A stretch of DNA of 7,494 nt from Pseudolabrys sp. Its GTDB lineage: Bacteria > Pseudomonadota > Alphaproteobacteria > Rhizobiales > Xanthobacteraceae. The notes under the pieces were generated by a model, which saw nothing but the letters and a program-made list of their open reading frames with translations, was not told where the DNA came from and ran no database searches. Shown here one piece after another: positions 4,695 to 7,494 of this stretch; the stretch's first letter is position 1, and each line of letters opens with the position of its first letter. The DNA is taken from assembly GCA_026125925.1 (NCBI GenBank), contig JAHCKF010000167.1, forward strand, positions 1-7,494, read 5' to 3'. The position numbers and the translations under genes are program-made.

Positions 4695-6412
4695 GGGATC
4701 GCCGAATAAAACATCGCCATGGCGAACCGCTTGCCATTACTGACGTTGAAGCCCTCGATGCGATTACCAAGCGTGAAGCGCACGCCGAGCGCATTGGCGC
4801 GCTGCACGAACGCGCGTTCGCTGCGCGGATCGACCAGCGCAAAACGGCACGGGCCGCCATTGAGGAATTCGGCAGCGCCTGGACCGTCGGTGAATTTTGT
4901 CTCGGTGCCGAGCAGAAAAACGAGGCTCGGTTCCTGATAACTGAAGGTCGAAGCCAGATGCGGATCGGTACAGGCCTTGGCGCGCACTTCGCGGGCGACG
5001 ATTTCGCTGGGGAACAACGACGGCAGCATCGGAAATGTGATCGCATAGACGGTGATGGCGATGAACACCGATGCCATCATGCCGCGCAACAGGGCCCGCT
5101 CCGCCCCATCGACTTCGTAGAGCCACCAGGCGAACAGGCCGAAAATCGCGGCCGCGGCGGCGAATGGCCAAGCGACCAATCCGAGATCGCGGCTCATGAT
5201 GAAGAAGACGACCGGTACCGCCACGGCGATGATGCCGGGAAACAGGAACCAGCCGACGGTGCCGTGCTCGATCCAGCGATTGCGCCACAGCCCATTCTTC
5301 TCGACGATGCCTGCGATCAGAATGGCGATGGCGGGATACAGCGGCAGCACATAGTGCGGCAGCTTGGTCATCACCGCCTCGAAGACGATCCACGACGGGA
5401 TCACCCACGCCAAGAGGAAGCGCGCGCCGGGCTCATTTCTCGCCTTCCAGATGGTCGGCGCGGCAAGGCCGGCGAGCACCGAGCCGGGCCAGAATGTGAT
5501 CCAGAACAGCAGAAAGTAGTAGCCGGGCGGCGCGCCATGGGCTTCCTGTCCGCTCGTCACCTTGGCCAGCATGTCGTCGCCGACCGACTTGACGAAGAAG
5601 TTGTCACCGGATTTGGCGACGATGGCGATGAACCATGGCGCCACCAGCAGCAACATCCAGAGGAAACCGGTCAACGGCCGAATTGATTTGACCCAGCGCA
5701 CGGAGCGATCGGCGATGCAAAGCGCCGCCACGGTGAGCGCGACGAACATCAGCACCAGCGGGCCCTTGACCAAGGTGCCGCCCGCGATCGCGGTCCACAT
5801 CAGGAACGGCAACCGCCAGCCTGCGGCTGCATCCGGGTCGCGGCGCGATCTGAGATAGATGCGCGCCAGCGCGCCCATGGCGGTTACGCTCATGAACAGC
5901 AGCACCGCATCGGTCTTCGCGAGCCGCGCCTCGACGCCGAGCAGGATCGAACTCGCCATCATCAGGCCGGCCAGCACCGCGGTGCGTCGCGACACGAAGG
6001 CGAGCGCCGCCCAGTAGGTCATCAGCACAGCACCGATGGCGCCGAACAGGGACGGCAGCCGATACAGCCAGATCGTGGTCTGGGCGTCGCGCACCCCGAG
6101 CGCCTCGCCGGTTTTCACCGCAGCGACCTGAAGCCAGTAGATGCCGACCGGCTTCTTGTAGCGGACCTCGTCCTGGAAGCGGATGTCGATGTACTCGTGG
6201 CTCTCGAGCATCTGCTTGGTGGCCTGGGCGAAGCGCGCCTCGTCGCGGTCGACCGGCGGTATCTGAAAGAAGCCCGGCAGGAAGGCGACCAAGGCAAAGG
6301 CCAGCAGCAGCGCCACCGCGCGCAGGTGCGACGCCGTCGCGGCATCGAGCACGGCGGCGAGGCCGCGCGATGGCGCTTGAGATGGCGGCGCCTCGTCAGT
6401 GGTCGTGCTCAT
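4691..6412 (-). CDS. ArnT-like GT83 glycosyltransferase (lipid A sugar transferase family)
   Basis: Polytopic inner-membrane transferase that uses a polyprenyl-phosphate sugar and a periplasmic acceptor; ArnT (aminoarabinose) and Rgt proteins (galacturonic acid) are the named relatives. At 573 residues it is close to the ArnT length of about 550. A membrane segment at 31-50 is followed by the first periplasmic loop with the acidic motif PVDRDEARFA at 53-62 and YKKPVGIYWLQ at 85-95, both typical of the family. Further marks are AKTDA at 165-169, GTLVKGP at 212-218 and KLPHYVLPLYP at 350-360. About 12-13 hydrophobic segments end near 462, followed by a soluble C-terminal domain of about 110 residues. 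A TAG ten codons upstream fixes the start at this ATG, though no good ribosome binding site precedes it. It leads the four-gene block and overlaps the PAP2 gene by 4 bp. The donor sugar is unknown. Confidence 0.9.
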   Translation of the reverse strand: MSTTTDEAPPSQAPSRGLAAVLDAATASHLRAVALLLAFALVAFLPGFFQIPPVDRDEARFAQATKQMLESHEYIDIRFQDEVRYKKPVGIYWLQVAAVKTGEALGVRDAQTTIWLYRLPSLFGAIGAVLMTYWAALAFVSRRTAVLAGLMMASSILLGVEARLAKTDAVLLFMSVTAMGALARIYLRSRRDPDAAAGWRLPFLMWTAIAGGTLVKGPLVLMFVALTVAALCIADRSVRWVKSIRPLTGFLWMLLLVAPWFIAIVAKSGDNFFVKSVGDDMLAKVTSGQEAHGAPPGYYFLLFWITFWPGSVLAGLAAPTIWKARNEPGARFLLAWVIPSWIVFEAVMTKLPHYVLPLYPAIAILIAGIVEKNGLWRNRWIEHGTVGWFLFPGIIAVAVPVVFFIMSRDLGLVAWPFAAAAAIFGLFAWWLYEVDGAERALLRGMMASVFIAITVYAITFPMLPSLFPSEIVAREVRAKACTDPHLASTFSYQEPSLVFLLGTETKFTDGPGAAEFLNGGPCRFALVDPRSERAFVQRANALGVRFTLGNRIEGFNVSNGKRFAMAMFYSAIP

Positions 6413-6473
6413 GGTCTGCTTGGGTCGGCGATTCTGGTTCTAGGGAGCGGACTTATTCCACAGGATGCGCCGC

Positions 6474-6502
6474 ACCATAAAGCCCCCCGCCGCGTCTGTC
6501 AT
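6474..6502 (-). promoter_or_regulatory. Candidate sigma70-type promoter of the glycosyltransferase operon
   Basis: Reading leftwards, ATGACA (6497-6502, five of six matches to TTGACA) and TATGGT (6474-6479, four of six to TATAAT) are separated by 17 bp. Transcription would begin near 6467, about 55 nt before the ArnT-like start codon. CACAGGATG occurs on both sides of it, at 6459-6467 and 6526-6534. The spacing and position are good; the call remains a prediction. Confidence 0.45.
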
Positions 6503-6542
6503 GGCATGGTGGGGCCGCATCCCGGCACAGGATGTCGCGCGC

Positions 6543-7494
6543 TCATTGCAGGCGCACCAGGACGCTGTCGGCGGCGCCGCGCGCATCCATGACGGTGAGC
6601 CGGACAAAGCCCGGCCCTTCCGGCTGGAAGAACAGCGTCCGGCGGCTGCCCGAGCTCGGGATTGGCACGCCATCGACCATCAGGGAGAGCGGCGGCACCC
6701 CGCCGGCGATCTTCAGAGCCAGCGGATCGACCGGTTTTCCGCCGATCCCGCCGCCGGCGAGCTCCAGCCGCACGCCGTTGGGCGGGAACATGATCTTTGG
6801 CGGCGGCGCGGCCACGCCGTAACGGGCGGCGTCAAAGCGCTGGAGGGGCGGCGGCAGCTTCGCCGTTGTGGAAAAAACCGCGCCTTTGGGCGCCTGGGAC
6901 AGCGCCATCGGCGTCTCGCCCGAGCGGGTGAATGCGTCGAACAGGATCGGCGCGGCGCTGGCGCGGCCGACCAGACCGGGCACCGGGGTGCCGTCAGGGC
7001 GCCCGACCCAGACGCCGATGGTCATGCGCCCGTCAAAGCCGACCGCCCAGGCATCACGGTAGCCATAGGAGGTGCCGGTCTTGAAGGCGATGCGGCCGTG
7101 CGGGGCATTCTCCGGCGGCGGCGCGCCGATGAGGACATTGCCGACGTACCAAGCCGCCACCGGGTCGAGCAGCCGGTGCGGCTTCACCCCGGGCGCGCCG
7201 GCGCGCTCGATTAGCGGTTCCGTCTCGCCGCCGCGGGCGAGCCCGGCATAGAGCATGGTGAGATCGTTGAGCGTGATGCCGACGCCGCCGAGGCCCATGG
7301 CGAGACCGGGCGCTTCCTCCTTCGGCAGCACGAGCGCGGCGCCGGCCTGGGTCAGGCGCGCGCTCAGGCGATTGACGCCGACCTTGTTGAGGACGGCGAT
7401 GGCCGGCACGTTGAGCGAGAGCTGCAGCGCGCGCCGCACCGTCACCGTGCCCTGGAAGGTCAGGTCAAAGTTCTCAGGCTGATAGCCGCCATAG
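6543..7494 (-). CDS. pbpC: Penicillin-binding protein 1C, C-terminal part (5' end outside window)
   Basis: Bifunctional peptidoglycan synthase of class A, anchored in the inner membrane and acting in the periplasm; the visible 316 residues are the second half. The fragment opens with YGGYQPENF and a conserved stretch containing the SxN motif SLN (fragment residues 26-28, bases 7410-7418). The KTG motif follows as FKTGTSYGYRDAWAVGF (K138, bases 7068-7082). From about 222 to the end, PPKIMFPPNGVRLEL through MDARGAADSVLVRLQ forms the PBP1C-specific C-terminal domain (BiPBP_C). The glycosyltransferase domain and the SxxK serine lie beyond the right edge, so full activity cannot be judged. An internal GTG at 7445 is not the true start, since the frame continues to the edge. 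It is separated from the downstream glycosyltransferase block by 130 bp with its own promoter candidate, so it is probably a separate unit. Confidence 0.94.
   Translation of the reverse strand, partial: YGGYQPENFDLTFQGTVTVRRALQLSLNVPAIAVLNKVGVNRLSARLTQAGAALVLPKEEAPGLAMGLGGVGITLNDLTMLYAGLARGGETEPLIERAGAPGVKPHRLLDPVAAWYVGNVLIGAPPPENAPHGRIAFKTGTSYGYRDAWAVGFDGRMTIGVWVGRPDGTPVPGLVGRASAAPILFDAFTRSGETPMALSQAPKGAVFSTTAKLPPPLQRFDAARYGVAAPPPKIMFPPNGVRLELAGGGIGGKPVDPLALKIAGGVPPLSLMVDGVPIPSSGSRRTLFFQPEGPGFVRLTVMDARGAADSVLVRLQ

Noticed and set aside
4958..5686. A 242-codon plus-strand frame opposite the ArnT-like gene
   Set aside because: Low-complexity, charged shadow product without a recognisable domain; the minus-strand gene has a consistent family pattern across its full length.
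6440..6502. A 20-codon minus-strand frame (MTDAAGGFMVRR...) between pbpC and the ArnT-like gene
   Set aside because: It overlaps the best promoter candidate, lacks a ribosome binding site and resembles no known leader peptide; there are no runs of a single amino acid to suggest attenuation.
1..7494. Signs of a mobile island, defence system or phage insertion
   Set aside because: No integrase, transposase, tRNA-linked repeat, CRISPR-like array or abrupt change in base composition was seen; all genes are of housekeeping or envelope type on one strand.

Overview
The window is a GC-rich chromosomal segment, most likely from an alphaproteobacterium of the order Hyphomicrobiales (Rhizobiales). That placement rests on the aapJ-aapQ gene pair, the strong G/C third-position bias, and the presence of PBP1C next to an ArnT-like lipid A glycosyltransferase cluster; the genus is not resolved. 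All seven recognisable genes lie on the minus strand, so transcription runs from high to low coordinates: pbpC (partial) > ArnT-like glycosyltransferase > PAP2 phosphatase > GT2 polyprenyl-phosphate sugar synthase > LAB_N membrane protein > aapJ > aapQ (partial). No rRNA, tRNA, CRISPR array, insertion sequence or phage gene was seen.

Right part (6543-7494): the C-terminal part of penicillin-binding protein 1C, with the SxN and KTG transpeptidase motifs and the PBP1C-specific C-terminal domain. Its N-terminus lies outside the window. A 130-bp gap with a plausible sigma70-type promoter separates it from the next block.

Middle part (2646-6412): four genes that look like one envelope-glycolipid operon. 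A GT2 enzyme would load a sugar onto a polyprenyl phosphate at the cytoplasmic face. An ArnT-like GT83 membrane enzyme would transfer it to a periplasmic acceptor, probably lipid A. A PAP2 phosphatase, translationally coupled to the ArnT-like gene through an ATGA overlap, would remove a phosphate from lipid A or recycle the polyprenyl carrier. A small LAB_N protein would act as a membrane accessory. The parts resemble the Arn (aminoarabinose) and Rgt (galacturonic acid) systems, but the sugar cannot be read from the sequence.

Left part (1-2258): the start of the general L-amino-acid ABC transporter operon. It has the periplasmic binding protein AapJ, a strong intercistronic hairpin, then the permease AapQ, cut by the window edge a few residues before its end. 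aapM and aapP would be expected further left.

The most unusual non-coding signal is the 387-bp gap upstream of aapJ. It carries three exact copies plus two degenerate copies of TTCGAGGGGAA (mRNA sense) spaced 16-21 bp apart, in what would be a roughly 200-nt 5' leader. Each exact copy can fold into a mini-hairpin exposing a GAGG loop. This is a candidate post-transcriptional control element.
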